64,000 bases of DNA from a bacterium. GTDB lineage: Bacteria; Oederibacteriota; CAKKQC01. The stretch is from NCBI GenBank assembly GCA_919901855.1, contig CAKKQC010000002.1:56891-120890 (forward strand), given 5' to 3'. Positions 49,556 to 59,152 of this stretch are shown piece by piece. Under the pieces are notes generated by a model that was given only the letters and a program-made list of their open reading frames with translations, ran no database searches and was not told where the DNA came from. The stretch's first letter is position 1, and each line of letters starts with the position of its first letter. The position numbers and the translations under genes were made by a program.

Positions 49556-50886
49556 CCGCGGACCTGCTCGTCATCGGCCACTCCGTGGCCGCCTGCCACG
49601 CGGCCGAGGCCGCGCGCGGCGCCGGGCTCGCGGGCTCGCTCGTCGTGGTCGGGGACGAGCCGGCGGGGAACTACTCGCGCCCCCTCATCTCCTACTACCT
49701 CGGGGGGCGGCTCGGGCGCGATGAGCTGTCGTTCCGCTCCCAGGCGTTCTACGACCGCAACCGGATCCAGGTCCTGGCGGGCCGGCGCGCCGTCGCGCTC
49801 GATCCCGCGGCCCGCACGGTCACGCTCGCGGACGGCGAGCGCCTCGGGTACCGGTCCCTGCTCCTCGCGACCGGGGGCGAGCCGATCGTCCCGCCCATCA
49901 AGGGCTGGCGCGAGGGGCTCGGCGGCGTCTTCACGTTCACGAAGCTCGCGGACGCGGACGCGCTGGCGGCCTGGCTGGACGCGCGGGGGAGCGACGACTG
50001 CGTCGTCCTCGGCGGCGGGCTCATCGGGCTCAAGGCGACGGAGGGCCTGCTCGCCCGGGGCGTGCGTCCCCGCATCGTCGAGCTGGCCGACCGCGTACTC
50101 GCCAACACGCTCGACCGGGAGGCGTCCGCGATCCTCGAGCGGCGGCTCGCGGTCGCGGGCTGCGAGGTCCGCAAGGGCCGGACGGTCGCCGAGATCCGGG
50201 CCGGGGGCGACCGGGTCTCCTCGGTCGTGCTCGACAACGGGGAGGTCCTGCCCGCCCGGACGCTCATCGTCGCCATCGGCGTCAAGCCGGATCTCCGGCT
50301 CGTCCGGGAGACCCCGATGGCGGTCGAGCGCGGCATCCTCGTGGATTCGCGCCAACGCACGAACCTCGCTGGCGTGTACGCGGCCGGCGACTGCGCGCAG
50401 GGCCCGGACTTCCTCGGCTTGAAGCCGGCCGTCATCGCGATCTGGCCCGTGGCCGCCCGCCAGGGCCGGATCGCTGGGCTCAACGCCGCGGGCGCGTCCG
50501 GCGAGACGGCGGGGGCGATCCCGATGAACGCGGTCCAGATCCTGGACGTTCCCGCGGTCTCCTTCGGGGTGACGAACCCGGCGCCCGGCGGCGGCCACGA
50601 GATCCTGAAGCGGGACGACCAGGCGGGCGGGAAGTACCGGAAGATCGTGCTCCTCGATGGGCGCGTCGTCGGCGTCGTGCTCGTGGGCGAGATCGACCGC
50701 GCGGGCCTGCTGGGCACCCTGATCCGCGAGCGCGCGGACGTATCGGACCGCCGCGACGCGCTCCTGCGCGCGGACCTGGGGCTGCTCGACCTGCCGGCCG
50801 ATCTCCGGCGGCGTCTCGTCGACGCCCCGCCGCCGGCGCCTCTGAAGAACAGTTCCGGTCCCGCCCGGTCGCGGAGCGTGCGATGA
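49552..50886 (+). CDS. FAD/NAD(P)-dependent oxidoreductase of the glutamate synthase complex
   Basis: The 444-residue pyridine-nucleotide-disulphide-type reductase has an FAD-binding start (VIGHSVAACHAAEAARG, a variant dinucleotide motif), SRPLISYYLGG, the NAD(P) motif VVLGGGLIGLKATEGL, and the second FAD motif GVYAAGDCAQ. It resembles NADH oxidase/nitrite reductase-like reductases rather than classical GltD. In the Thermotoga-style five-gene arrangement the same class of reductase occupies this place, supplying electrons. Starts and stops overlap its neighbours. Confidence 0.9.
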   Translation: MTADLLVIGHSVAACHAAEAARGAGLAGSLVVVGDEPAGNYSRPLISYYLGGRLGRDELSFRSQAFYDRNRIQVLAGRRAVALDPAARTVTLADGERLGYRSLLLATGGEPIVPPIKGWREGLGGVFTFTKLADADALAAWLDARGSDDCVVLGGGLIGLKATEGLLARGVRPRIVELADRVLANTLDREASAILERRLAVAGCEVRKGRTVAEIRAGGDRVSSVVLDNGEVLPARTLIVAIGVKPDLRLVRETPMAVERGILVDSRQRTNLAGVYAAGDCAQGPDFLGLKPAVIAIWPVAARQGRIAGLNAAGASGETAGAIPMNAVQILDVPAVSFGVTNPAPGGGHEILKRDDQAGGKYRKIVLLDGRVVGVVLVGEIDRAGLLGTLIRERADVSDRRDALLRADLGLLDLPADLRRRLVDAPPPAPLKNSSGPARSRSVR

Positions 50887-51689
50887 CGACCCGGGCCCCC
50901 GCGCCGGCGCGGCCCGGCCCGGCCGCCGTGGTCATCGACGCGACGGGGCTGCACTACCGCGTCCTCAACGAGCGGATCCACGCGGCCGTCGCGGCGGGCG
51001 CCCGCTCCATCGTGCTCGAGGGCGTCTGCGGACAGCGGTACATCGGGGACGGTCTCGAGGGCGACCTCGCGATCGAGGTGCGCGGCGTGCCCGGCAGCGA
51101 CCTGGGAGCGTTCATGCGCGGCCCGCGGATCGACGTCCGCGCGAACGCGCAGGACGGGGTGGGGAACACGATGAGCGACGGACTCGTGGCCGTCCACGGG
51201 GACGCGGGGGACATCCCCGGCCACTCGATGCGCGGCGGCCGGGTCTACATCCGCGGGGACGCCGGGTACCGCGTGGGCATCCATATGAAGGCGTACGGCG
51301 ACGAGTTCCCGGTCGTCATCGTCGGCGGCACGGTCCGCGACTTCGTCGGCGAGTACATGGCGGGCGGCCTGCTCGTGGTCCTCGGCCTGCCCGGCGGCCA
51401 CGGCCGGCCGCCCGGCCGGGCGAACGACGCCGGCCGCCTCCTCGGGGACTTCGCCGGGACGGGCATGCACGGCGGCGCCATCCTCGTCCGGGGTGCGGTC
51501 GATCCCCGGTGCGTCGGCCGCGAGGTCGCGATCGACCCCGCGGGTCCCGCGGATCTCGCCGCGCTCGGGCGGTTCCTGCCCGAGTTCTGCGCGGCATTCG
51601 GGCTCGACGCCGCGCCCGTTATGGCGGGTCCGTTCCAGAGGCTCTCCCCCCGGTCGAACCGTCCCTACGGCGCCCTGTACGCCTACTGA
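50883..51689 (+). CDS. Split glutamate synthase: GXGXG (GltB C-terminal) domain subunit
   Basis: The 268-residue beta-helix subunit shows the repeated glycine pattern of GltB's C-terminal domain: GQRYIGDGLEG, MRGPRIDVRANAQDGVGNTM, GDAGDIPGHSMRGGRVYIRGDAGYRVGIHM, split here by turns, and GEYMAGGLLVVLG. In intact GltB this domain supports the ammonia tunnel. ATG 50883 overlaps the reductase stop by four bases. It is the last gene of the operon. Confidence 0.92.
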   Translation: MTTRAPAPARPGPAAVVIDATGLHYRVLNERIHAAVAAGARSIVLEGVCGQRYIGDGLEGDLAIEVRGVPGSDLGAFMRGPRIDVRANAQDGVGNTMSDGLVAVHGDAGDIPGHSMRGGRVYIRGDAGYRVGIHMKAYGDEFPVVIVGGTVRDFVGEYMAGGLLVVLGLPGGHGRPPGRANDAGRLLGDFAGTGMHGGAILVRGAVDPRCVGREVAIDPAGPADLAALGRFLPEFCAAFGLDAAPVMAGPFQRLSPRSNRPYGALYAY

Positions 51690-51739
51690 CCGGAACGGGC
51701 CCGGAGCGTTCTCCGCGCTCTGATACCATAGGGCCGAAG

Positions 51740-53053
51740 ATGGCGAGGGAAAGGCGGATCGGCCGGCGGGAGTTCATGAAACAGGGCGCCGCGCTGGTCG
51801 CCGGCGCCGCCTTCCCCCTCGTCATCCCCTCGGCCGCGCTGGGCCTCAGCGGCCGCCCCTCCCCCTCGAATCGCCTGACTATGGGCGTGATCGGCACCGG
51901 CGGCATGGGACTCGGCGACATGAGGAGCTTCCTCTGGCACGATCGCGTCCAGGTCGTCGCCGTCTGCGACGTCGACCGGCCGCACCGGGAAGAGGCCAAG
52001 GGGGTCGTCGAGAAGCACTACGCGGACCATGCCCCCTCCGGCGGGTTCAAGGGGGTCGACGCGTACGGCGACTTCCGCGAAGTGCTCGCGCGGGAGGACC
52101 TCGACCTCGTCTGCATCGCCACGCCCGACCACTGGCACGCGCCCATCGCGGCCGCGGCGGCGCGCGCGGGGAAGGACATCTACTGCGAGAAGCCGCTCAC
52201 CCGGACGGTGGCCGAGGGGCGGGCGCTGAGCGACCTGGTCCGGCGCACGGGCCGCGTCCTCCAGGTCGGGAGCCAGCAGCGCTCCGACCGCCGGTTCCGG
52301 CTCGCGTGCGAGCTGGTCCGCAACGGCCGGATCGGGACGCTCCAGACCGTCCGCGTCACCCTTCCGGCCGGCGCGACCACGGGACTCCATCCGGCCGAGC
52401 CCGTGCCCGAGGGCTTCGACTACGACCGGTGGCTTGGCCCCGCGCCTTGGGGCCCGTATACGAAGGAGAGGTGCCACTACAACTGGCGGCACCAGTGGGA
52501 CTACGCGGGCGGCGAGCTCGCGGATTGGGGCGCGCACCACCTCGACATCGCGCACTGGGCGATGGGGCTCGACCGGTCGGGCCCGGTCGAGATCGGGGGC
52601 ACGGCCGAGTGGCCGAAGGAGGGGCTCTGGGACATGCCCGTCCACTTCGAGGTCACCTACCGCTACGCGAACGGCGTGACCGTCATCGCGACCGACCACC
52701 GGAGCGACCGGTCCGTGACGTTCGAGGGCACCGCGGGCACGGTCGCCGTCAGCCGGGAGTTCATCCGGACCACCCCCGAGTCGCTGGCCAAGACCCGATT
52801 CGGCCCCGGCGAGGTCCGGCTGTACGAGAGCACGTGGCACCACGGGAACTTCATCGACGCCGTGATCGGCCGGCGCGACCCCGTGGCGCCCGCCGAGGTC
52901 GGCCACCGCTCCGCGAGCGTGTGCCACCTCGGGAACATCGCGCTCCGGCTGGGGCGGAAGCTCCGCTGGGACCCCGCCCGCGAGCGGTTCGTGAACGACC
53001 CCGCGGCCGACCGCTGGCTCGCGCGCGCGTACCGCGCGCCGTGGCGGATCTAG
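51740..53053 (+). CDS. Exported Gfo/Idh/MocA-family oxidoreductase (Tat signal)
   Basis: The 437-residue protein begins with a twin-arginine signal (RRIGRREFMKQGAALVAGAAF), so it is exported folded with bound cofactor. The Rossmann core shows TMGVIGTGGMGLGDM, then CIATPDHWHAPIA and YCEKPLTRTVAEG. The C-terminal domain has DYAGGELADWGAHHLDIAHWAMG, the usual catalytic-type stretch. Such Tat-exported members are frequent in Planctomycetota-like sugar degraders and act on periplasmic carbohydrates. ATG 51740 was chosen for the Tat motif. Confidence 0.92.
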   Translation: MARERRIGRREFMKQGAALVAGAAFPLVIPSAALGLSGRPSPSNRLTMGVIGTGGMGLGDMRSFLWHDRVQVVAVCDVDRPHREEAKGVVEKHYADHAPSGGFKGVDAYGDFREVLAREDLDLVCIATPDHWHAPIAAAAARAGKDIYCEKPLTRTVAEGRALSDLVRRTGRVLQVGSQQRSDRRFRLACELVRNGRIGTLQTVRVTLPAGATTGLHPAEPVPEGFDYDRWLGPAPWGPYTKERCHYNWRHQWDYAGGELADWGAHHLDIAHWAMGLDRSGPVEIGGTAEWPKEGLWDMPVHFEVTYRYANGVTVIATDHRSDRSVTFEGTAGTVAVSREFIRTTPESLAKTRFGPGEVRLYESTWHHGNFIDAVIGRRDPVAPAEVGHRSASVCHLGNIALRLGRKLRWDPARERFVNDPAADRWLARAYRAPWRI

Positions 53054-55428
53054 TGGGTTCCCGGCTCATCCTCGCGTTCGCGGTCCTGCTGGCCGCCCGG
53101 GCTGGGGCCGGCTCCCCGCCGCCGTTCACGGACACGGTGACCGGGGAAACGCTCGCGGTGACGGGGACGGCGGCGGACGTGCCGGGGCTCGCCGCGCTCC
53201 TGGCCGATCCCGGCCGGGCGGATGCCGCCCGCCGCGCGCTCGAGGGAATCCCGGGGCGTGAGGCCACCCCCGTGCTCGTCGCGGCGGCGGCCTCGTCGCC
53301 GGGCCCGGGGCTGGCCGGGATCGCGAACTCGCTCGGGGAACGCCGCGATCCCGCGGCCGTGCCCGTGCTCGTCCGGCTCGCGGGCGGGAGCGACACATTG
53401 GTCGCGGCGTGCGCCGCGGGATCGCTCGGCCGCATCTGCGACGTCAGCGCCGCGGAGGCGCTGACGTCTTTGCGCCGGAAGGCGGCTCGGGAGGTGCGCT
53501 CCGCGGTCACGGACGCCTGCCTCGAGTGCGCGGACGCCCTGCGCGGCCGCGATCCCCGCCGGGCGGGGAAGATCTACGCCGCGCTCTGGTCGAGGACCGG
53601 GCCGGGCCGGGTCCGGGCCGCCGCGCTCCTGGGGCTGGCGGGGACCGGCGGCGCGAACTCGTTCCCCACGATCCTCAAGGCGCTCGCCGACCCCGACGCC
53701 GCCGTTTTCGGCGCGGCCCTGCGCGCGGTGCGGGAGACGCCGGGGCCGGTTCCGTCGGAATCCATGAAAGCGGCGTTCCGGAAACTGCCCCCCGGGGACC
53801 AGGGGCTGGTCGTGGAGGCGCTCTCCCGGCGGACGGACGCGGCGGGGCGCGGGATCGCGGCCGCCGCGGCCGGGAGCCGGGATGAGGCGGTGGCGCTGGC
53901 GGGGCTCCGGGCGCTTGGCCGGATCGGCGACACGTCCTCGATTCTCCTGCTGGCCAAAGCCTCTGCGACGCTGACGGGCGAGGCCCGGGACGCGGCCCGG
54001 GCGAGCCTGGACGCGCTGCCCGGCCCCCTGATCGACGCCGCCATGATCGCGCTGTTGAAGCCCTCCACGGCTCCGCGGGTCCGCACCGAGCTGATTCGCA
54101 GCCTGGCGGCGAGGAACGCCCTGGGCGCGGCGCCCGCGCTCGAGGCGGGGACGAGGGATGCCGATCCGGGCATCCAGCTCGAGGCGGCGAAGGCGCTCGG
54201 CATCCTCGCGCCCGCGACCGGTCTCGCGCCGCTGCTCGCCCTGGTCCTGGCGACCCCGGACGACGAGGTGCGCGGGGCGGCGGCGAAGTCCGCGGCCGCG
54301 ATCGTGGGCGGGGTGCGGAATCCCGCCGCGGCCGCCGCTCCCGTCCTGGAGGCGCTCGCCGGGGCCGCGCCGGCGGCCCGTATCGCGCTGCTCTCGATCC
54401 TGCCCGCCGCGGGCGGGGCCGCGGCCCTCGCCGCCGTGGAACGCGAGGCCGGCAACGCGGACCCCGCGGTGGGCAAGGCCGCAATCCGGGCCATGGGCGA
54501 TTGGCCGGAGTCGAACCCCCGCGCGTACGGCTTCCTGGCGGCAACCGCCGATTCGCACCCCGATGTCACGCGGCGGGTCCTGGCCCTGCGGGGCGCGGTC
54601 CGGCTGGCGGGCCTGCCGTCGGACCGGGCGGTCCAGGACACGGTCGGCATGTTCGCCTTCCTGCTGTCCGTGGCGCGGCGCCCCGAGGATTGCCGCCCCG
54701 TGCTTGCCGGGCTCGGCCGGATCGCGGACCCCGGGGCGCTCGCCCTCGCGTCATCGAAGCTCGAGGACTCGGCCGTGCGCGACGAGGCGTCCTCGGCCGT
54801 CCTCGCCATCGCGAAGGCGATCAAGGCTTCGTATCCGGAAGAGGCGGCCGCCGCGCTCGACCGGGCGGTCCGCGCGGGGATGCAGGGCAAGCCCGCGGAG
54901 GAAGCGGCCAAGCTCCTCGCGGACCTCCGGAAGCTCATCGAGTTCGTGACGGCCTGGGAGGTCGCGGGTCCGTACCGCGCCGCCGGCGTCTCCGACGACG
55001 CCCTCCTCGACCACGGGTTCCCGCCCGAGGACGCGAAGGCGGCGGTGGTGGAGTGGAAGCGGGTGCAGTCCGACGCCGAGTCCGAATCGCCGTGGCAGGT
55101 GGACCTTTCTTCCGTGATCGGCGGCGAGCACTGCGCGGCGTACCTCCGGACGTGGCTCTGGTCGCCGGTCAAGCAGAAAGCCCGGTTCGAGATCGGGAGC
55201 GACGACGGCGTCAAGGTCTGGCTCAACGGCGAGGTCGTGCACGCGAACAACGCGAGGCGTCCGGTCGCGGACGGCGAGGACAAGGCCGACGTGAAACTGC
55301 TCAAGGGCTGGAACCCGGTCCTGCTCAAGGTCACGCAGGGAGACGGCGGCTGGGGGGCCTCGTTGCGGGTCCGCACCCGTGACGGCAAGCCGGTCGAGGG
55401 TCTCAAGGCCCGCACGAAGCCGGAATAG
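53053..55428 (+). CDS. Secreted HEAT-repeat protein with C-terminal carbohydrate-binding-like domain
   Basis: The 791-residue protein starts at GTG 53053, overlapping the preceding stop by one base (GTG 53041 is also in frame). After a signal peptide (RLILAFAVLLAARAGAG), many 30-35-residue helical repeats of the PBS-lyase HEAT type extend to about 620. The last 160 residues resemble a PA14/sugar-binding-like sandwich (WEVAGPYRAAGVSD, FEIGSDDGVKVWLNGEVVHAN, KLLKGWNPVLLKVTQG). This architecture is a scaffold for protein or glycan binding and recurs beside Tat-exported Gfo/Idh/MocA proteins in Planctomycetota-like genomes. Confidence 0.87.
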   Translation: MGSRLILAFAVLLAARAGAGSPPPFTDTVTGETLAVTGTAADVPGLAALLADPGRADAARRALEGIPGREATPVLVAAAASSPGPGLAGIANSLGERRDPAAVPVLVRLAGGSDTLVAACAAGSLGRICDVSAAEALTSLRRKAAREVRSAVTDACLECADALRGRDPRRAGKIYAALWSRTGPGRVRAAALLGLAGTGGANSFPTILKALADPDAAVFGAALRAVRETPGPVPSESMKAAFRKLPPGDQGLVVEALSRRTDAAGRGIAAAAAGSRDEAVALAGLRALGRIGDTSSILLLAKASATLTGEARDAARASLDALPGPLIDAAMIALLKPSTAPRVRTELIRSLAARNALGAAPALEAGTRDADPGIQLEAAKALGILAPATGLAPLLALVLATPDDEVRGAAAKSAAAIVGGVRNPAAAAAPVLEALAGAAPAARIALLSILPAAGGAAALAAVEREAGNADPAVGKAAIRAMGDWPESNPRAYGFLAATADSHPDVTRRVLALRGAVRLAGLPSDRAVQDTVGMFAFLLSVARRPEDCRPVLAGLGRIADPGALALASSKLEDSAVRDEASSAVLAIAKAIKASYPEEAAAALDRAVRAGMQGKPAEEAAKLLADLRKLIEFVTAWEVAGPYRAAGVSDDALLDHGFPPEDAKAAVVEWKRVQSDAESESPWQVDLSSVIGGEHCAAYLRTWLWSPVKQKARFEIGSDDGVKVWLNGEVVHANNARRPVADGEDKADVKLLKGWNPVLLKVTQGDGGWGASLRVRTRDGKPVEGLKARTKPE

Positions 55429-55447
55429 CCTCGCCCCCGCCAGGCTT

Positions 55448-57559
55448 CTAGATCGTCTCGAAGACGACCGCCTCGTAATCCTGGACCGAAGCCACCGTCA
55501 CCGCGACCGCCCCCCGGGAAATCGTCAGGGGAAGGCGGCGGCCGGTCACCGGCAGGCGGGCGGCGTGGACGCGTACCCCCGGCGGCGGGTCGAGCCGGAC
55601 CCTGTAGGGCCCGGCGGGCAGAATCTCGCGGTACGGCCCCCGCATCGCCATCGGGTTGTTGAGGTTCACGAGGAAGACAACGATGGCGCGCGGGGAGCGC
55701 CAGACGGTCACGTCGAGGAGGCCCGGCCCGTCCACGCGCACGGGCGACGGGGCGCGGCCCGCGGCCCACGTCACGAGGTTGCGCAGGAGGACGCCGTGGT
55801 CCGCGCACCGGATCTCCCAGAACGTGCGGTCGAGGTCGAACGGCACGAAGGCGACGCGGCCCTTCCCATGCCGCCGGAGGACGAGCGCGGGCGGACCCGG
55901 CTCCCGGTGGCGCGGGTACACCATCTCCATGGGGAGGTCCGGGTAGGACGGGACATAAGTGAGCGGCGCGCGGCCGGGCGCGACCGCTCGCAGCGGCACA
56001 CGGTGAAGCCCGTTGAGGATCCGGCCCGCGTCCGCGAGCCCGCGCAGGACCGGGTGGGGCGGGTGCAGTTTCAGGTACGAGTTCCGCATCGGCCCCTCGA
56101 CCGGGCCGGCGGCGGAGGCGCCGAATAGGCGCGCGAGCCCGAAGTCCGGGCGCAGCCGTCCCTCCCCGTCCCGGCGCGACGTCTCGAGCGTGGCCACGAT
56201 CCCGCCGCCGCCGGCGGCGTACGCCTCGAGCGCCGCGCACTGGGCTTCCGTGAGGCACGTGATGTTCGGGAGCACGAGGGCGCGGAACCGCGCGAGCCGG
56301 GCGGGGCCCAATCGTCCGGAGTGGACGAGCTCGAACGGGATCCGGGCCTCGATCAGGGCCTCGCTGACGCCGAACGACGGGGCCTCGATCGCGCGGCCGG
56401 CTTCGCGCCCGGCGGCGGCGGCGGCGGACGGCTGGGAGAAGACCACGCCCACCCGGGCGACGGGTTCGGCCCCGGCGATCCAGCCGTCGAGCCGGCGGTG
56501 CCGGCGCAGGATCCCGGTCACGGGGCCGACCCAGCGCTCGTCCTGGAGCGCGCCGCCGAACTTGCAGACCCACGGCACCATGCCGTTCGCGATCATCTCG
56601 GACGACCAGATCCGGAGCTCCGCGGCCGTCTGCACCGAGTCCTTCCAGCGCCACGCCTCCTCGAGTCCGACGTTGAAGAGCCCGATCGCGGGCTTGCGGT
56701 CCAGCACCGCGCGGTAGGCTTTCGCGCTCTGGCCGATCATCCAGGCCGGGGTCGCGCCGGAGCGTGCCTGCCGGTCCGCGACCATGACCTCGGCCCGGCG
56801 GGCGCACTCGACCATGTCCAGCTCCGCGACCGCGCCCCCGCCCGTGTTCGGGATGCACCGGGCCGCGGGGTTCGCGGCGCGCACGACGCCGTCCCAGCGG
56901 TCCCAGAGCGCGAACAGGCGGTCCGCTCTCCAGCGCCGGAACGCCCTCGTCACGGGCGCCAGCGGGTCGGCGAGCCGGGCGGCGGAGGGGAGCGCGAGCC
57001 CGGTCGCGCGCCGGAACCCGTCGCGGCAGTGGCGGCACCAGCACATCCCCGACCCGTCCCAGCGGTTCACGAAGATGCCGTCGAGCGGGTACCGGGCCAT
57101 GAGCTCCGCGTGGATCCGGGTCATGAACTCGAAGTGGTAGGGGCCCAGTCCGCACGTGACCCACATCTCGGGCGAGGCCCAGTGCCGGCGGGGGCGTCCA
57201 TGTTCGTCGCGCGCGATCCAGTCCGGGTGCGCGCGGAACACGGGGTCGTGGACGGCGTGCGGGTCCGTGCGCGCGACCACGACCATCCCCAGCCGCCGGC
57301 ACCCGCGGACGAGCTCACCGAACGGGTCGCGGCGGCCCATCCACCGGCTCCGGTAGTGCAGGGGGATCCGGGTGGGGTAGAAGGCGACGCAGCCTCCGGC
57401 GGAGAGGCAGGCGCCTTCGGCGCGGACGCGGCGGGCGAAGTCGAGCCACCAGCGGGCGGAGTACCGCGGCCGGGCCCCGGGCCGCAGATCCCCTTCGACG
57501 AGGGTGAGCTGGACCCACCGGCGGGGACGGGCGAGCGGCGACGCCATCGTGGCGCCCAT
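55448..57559 (-). CDS. Putative GHL6-type glycosyl hydrolase with C-terminal GATase-like domain
   Basis: The 703-residue protein has an N-terminal TIM-barrel resembling hypothetical glycosyl hydrolase family 6 / beta-galactosidase-related proteins: WWLDFARRVRAEGACLSAGG, GMVVVARTDPHAVHD, PYHFEFMTRIHAELM, LDGIFVNRWDGSGMCWCRHC (acidic residues at the barrel rim). A beta-galactosidase-trimerisation-like domain (RVGVVFSQPSA) and a GATase-type fold (RFRALVLPNITCL, GGGIVATLETSRRDGEG) follow, then a small beta domain. ATG 57559 was preferred; ATGs at 57583 and 57547 are possible. The substrate is unknown. Confidence 0.75.
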   Translation of the reverse strand: MGATMASPLARPRRWVQLTLVEGDLRPGARPRYSARWWLDFARRVRAEGACLSAGGCVAFYPTRIPLHYRSRWMGRRDPFGELVRGCRRLGMVVVARTDPHAVHDPVFRAHPDWIARDEHGRPRRHWASPEMWVTCGLGPYHFEFMTRIHAELMARYPLDGIFVNRWDGSGMCWCRHCRDGFRRATGLALPSAARLADPLAPVTRAFRRWRADRLFALWDRWDGVVRAANPAARCIPNTGGGAVAELDMVECARRAEVMVADRQARSGATPAWMIGQSAKAYRAVLDRKPAIGLFNVGLEEAWRWKDSVQTAAELRIWSSEMIANGMVPWVCKFGGALQDERWVGPVTGILRRHRRLDGWIAGAEPVARVGVVFSQPSAAAAAGREAGRAIEAPSFGVSEALIEARIPFELVHSGRLGPARLARFRALVLPNITCLTEAQCAALEAYAAGGGGIVATLETSRRDGEGRLRPDFGLARLFGASAAGPVEGPMRNSYLKLHPPHPVLRGLADAGRILNGLHRVPLRAVAPGRAPLTYVPSYPDLPMEMVYPRHREPGPPALVLRRHGKGRVAFVPFDLDRTFWEIRCADHGVLLRNLVTWAAGRAPSPVRVDGPGLLDVTVWRSPRAIVVFLVNLNNPMAMRGPYREILPAGPYRVRLDPPPGVRVHAARLPVTGRRLPLTISRGAVAVTVASVQDYEAVVFETI

Positions 57560-57632
57560 TGTACGCCCTGCGGGGCCTTGCATGGCCTGCGATAATGGGC
57601 CGGTCGAGACACGGCTTCAAGGAGGAGAACAG

Positions 57633-58739
57633 ATGGCGGACAAGGTCAGGATCGGCATGATCGGGGTCGGGCAGATCGGGAAGTCCCACGTCGGGCAGTA
57701 CAAGAACATTCCGGAGGCCGAGATCGTCGCGATCGCGGACGTTAACGAGGCGGAGGCGAAGCGGGTCGCGGCCGAGCTCGGGGTGACGCGGGTCTTCACG
57801 AACTTCCACGACCTCCTCAAGCTGTCGGACGTCCAGGCGGTCGACGTCTGCCTGCACAACAACTTCCACGCCCCGGTCTCGATCGCGGCGATGGAGGCGG
57901 GCAAGGACGTCTACTGCGAGAAGCCGCTCGCCGGAAGCTGGGCCGACGCGAAGGCCATGATCGAGGCGCGCGCGCGGACGGGCCGCCGGCTCATGATGCA
58001 GGTCGCCACGGTCTTCGCGAAGGAGACCAAGGCCGCGAAGCGGCTCATCGACGAGGGCGCGCTCGGCAAGCTCTACTACGCGAAGTCGTCCTCCTACCGC
58101 CGCCGGGGCCGCCCCTACGTGGACGGGTACGGGACGTCGAACTTCGTCCAGAAGGAGATCGCGGCGGGCGGGGCCATGTACGACATGGGGATCTACCACA
58201 TCGTCCAGATCCTGCACCTGCTCGGCAACCCCAAGGTCCTGACCGTGAGCGGCGCCACGCACAACGAGGTGCCCATGTACGAGGACCGCAGGGCGAGCGG
58301 CAAGTGGAGCGTCGAGGAGTTCGGGGTCGCGCTCGTGCGCCTCGAGGGCGGCATCTCGTTCTTCATCGAGGAGGCGTGGGCCATCAACCTCGGTGGCACC
58401 GACGGGTCCAAGCTCGCGGGGTCGAAGGGCGGCATCACGCTCGCGCCATTCCAGTACCACACGACGATCGGGGACATGGAGATGAACGCCGGATTCGAGA
58501 TGGACGCGGCCGACACGCGCTGGCACCAGGTGAACGCGGACTACACCGCGTACGACTCCTGCCAGAAGCACTGGGTCGCGGTCCAGCAGGGGAAGGCGAA
58601 GCTCCTGGACACGGCGGCGCTCGGGTTCTCGATGATGAAGATCGCCGAGGGCATCTTCCTCTCGCAGAAGCTCGGCCGCGAGGTGACCGGGGACGAGATC
58701 GAGAAGGCGTCGGTCTCCACCGCGCTCAAGGGACTTTAG
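57633..58739 (+). CDS. Gfo/Idh/MocA-family oxidoreductase (cytoplasmic)
   Basis: The 368-residue protein starts at ATG 57633, eight bases after AAGGAGGAG. It has the Rossmann motif IGMIGVGQIGKSHVGQ, the EKP motif in YCEKPLAGSWADA, and the C-terminal AAGGAMYDMGIYHIVQIL (the catalytic-type His/Asp stretch). No signal peptide is present, unlike the 51740 paralogue. The substrate is probably a sugar or inositol derivative. Confidence 0.92.
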   Translation: MADKVRIGMIGVGQIGKSHVGQYKNIPEAEIVAIADVNEAEAKRVAAELGVTRVFTNFHDLLKLSDVQAVDVCLHNNFHAPVSIAAMEAGKDVYCEKPLAGSWADAKAMIEARARTGRRLMMQVATVFAKETKAAKRLIDEGALGKLYYAKSSSYRRRGRPYVDGYGTSNFVQKEIAAGGAMYDMGIYHIVQILHLLGNPKVLTVSGATHNEVPMYEDRRASGKWSVEEFGVALVRLEGGISFFIEEAWAINLGGTDGSKLAGSKGGITLAPFQYHTTIGDMEMNAGFEMDAADTRWHQVNADYTAYDSCQKHWVAVQQGKAKLLDTAALGFSMMKIAEGIFLSQKLGREVTGDEIEKASVSTALKGL

Positions 58740-58749
58740 GGGGACCAGG

Positions 58750-59142
58750 GTGCCGGGGCCGATCAACCTGGGAAGCGGGGCGCTGACGCCCGAACAGGTC
58801 GACCTCGTGCTCCGGCACCTGCCCGGCGAGATCACGTTCGTGGACGAGCACGACGTGACCGTGTACTACTCGGACCCCAAGCACCGGCTCTTCTCGCGGA
58901 CGCCCGACATCTTGGGCAGGTCCGTGCAGTCGTGCCACAAGCCGGAGACCGTCCCGGCCGTGAACCGGATCCTCGAGGCGTTCCGCGCCGGGACCCAGGA
59001 CTTCTTCGACTTCCCGGCGGAGAAGGCCGGCCGGAAGATCCACGTCCGGTACGTCGCCGTCCGCGACGCCGCCGGGTCCTACCGGGGGTGTCTGGAGATC
59101 GCGCAGCCGGCCGACGCGCTGGCGCCGGCGCCGAAGGACTGA
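58750..59142 (+). CDS. PAS-domain protein (DUF438-type C-terminal PAS)
   Basis: The 130-residue single-domain protein matches the PAS module of DUF438/hemerythrin-PAS proteins: LPGEITFVDEHDVTVYYSD, GRSVQSCHKPETVPAVNRIL, and IHVRYVAVRDAAGSYRGCLEI. A bound ligand such as heme is possible through the conserved CH of QSCH, but that is inference. The start is GTG 58750, just after the oxidoreductase stop. Confidence 0.8.
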   Translation: MPGPINLGSGALTPEQVDLVLRHLPGEITFVDEHDVTVYYSDPKHRLFSRTPDILGRSVQSCHKPETVPAVNRILEAFRAGTQDFFDFPAEKAGRKIHVRYVAVRDAAGSYRGCLEIAQPADALAPAPKD

Positions 59143-59152
59143 CACGGGCACC

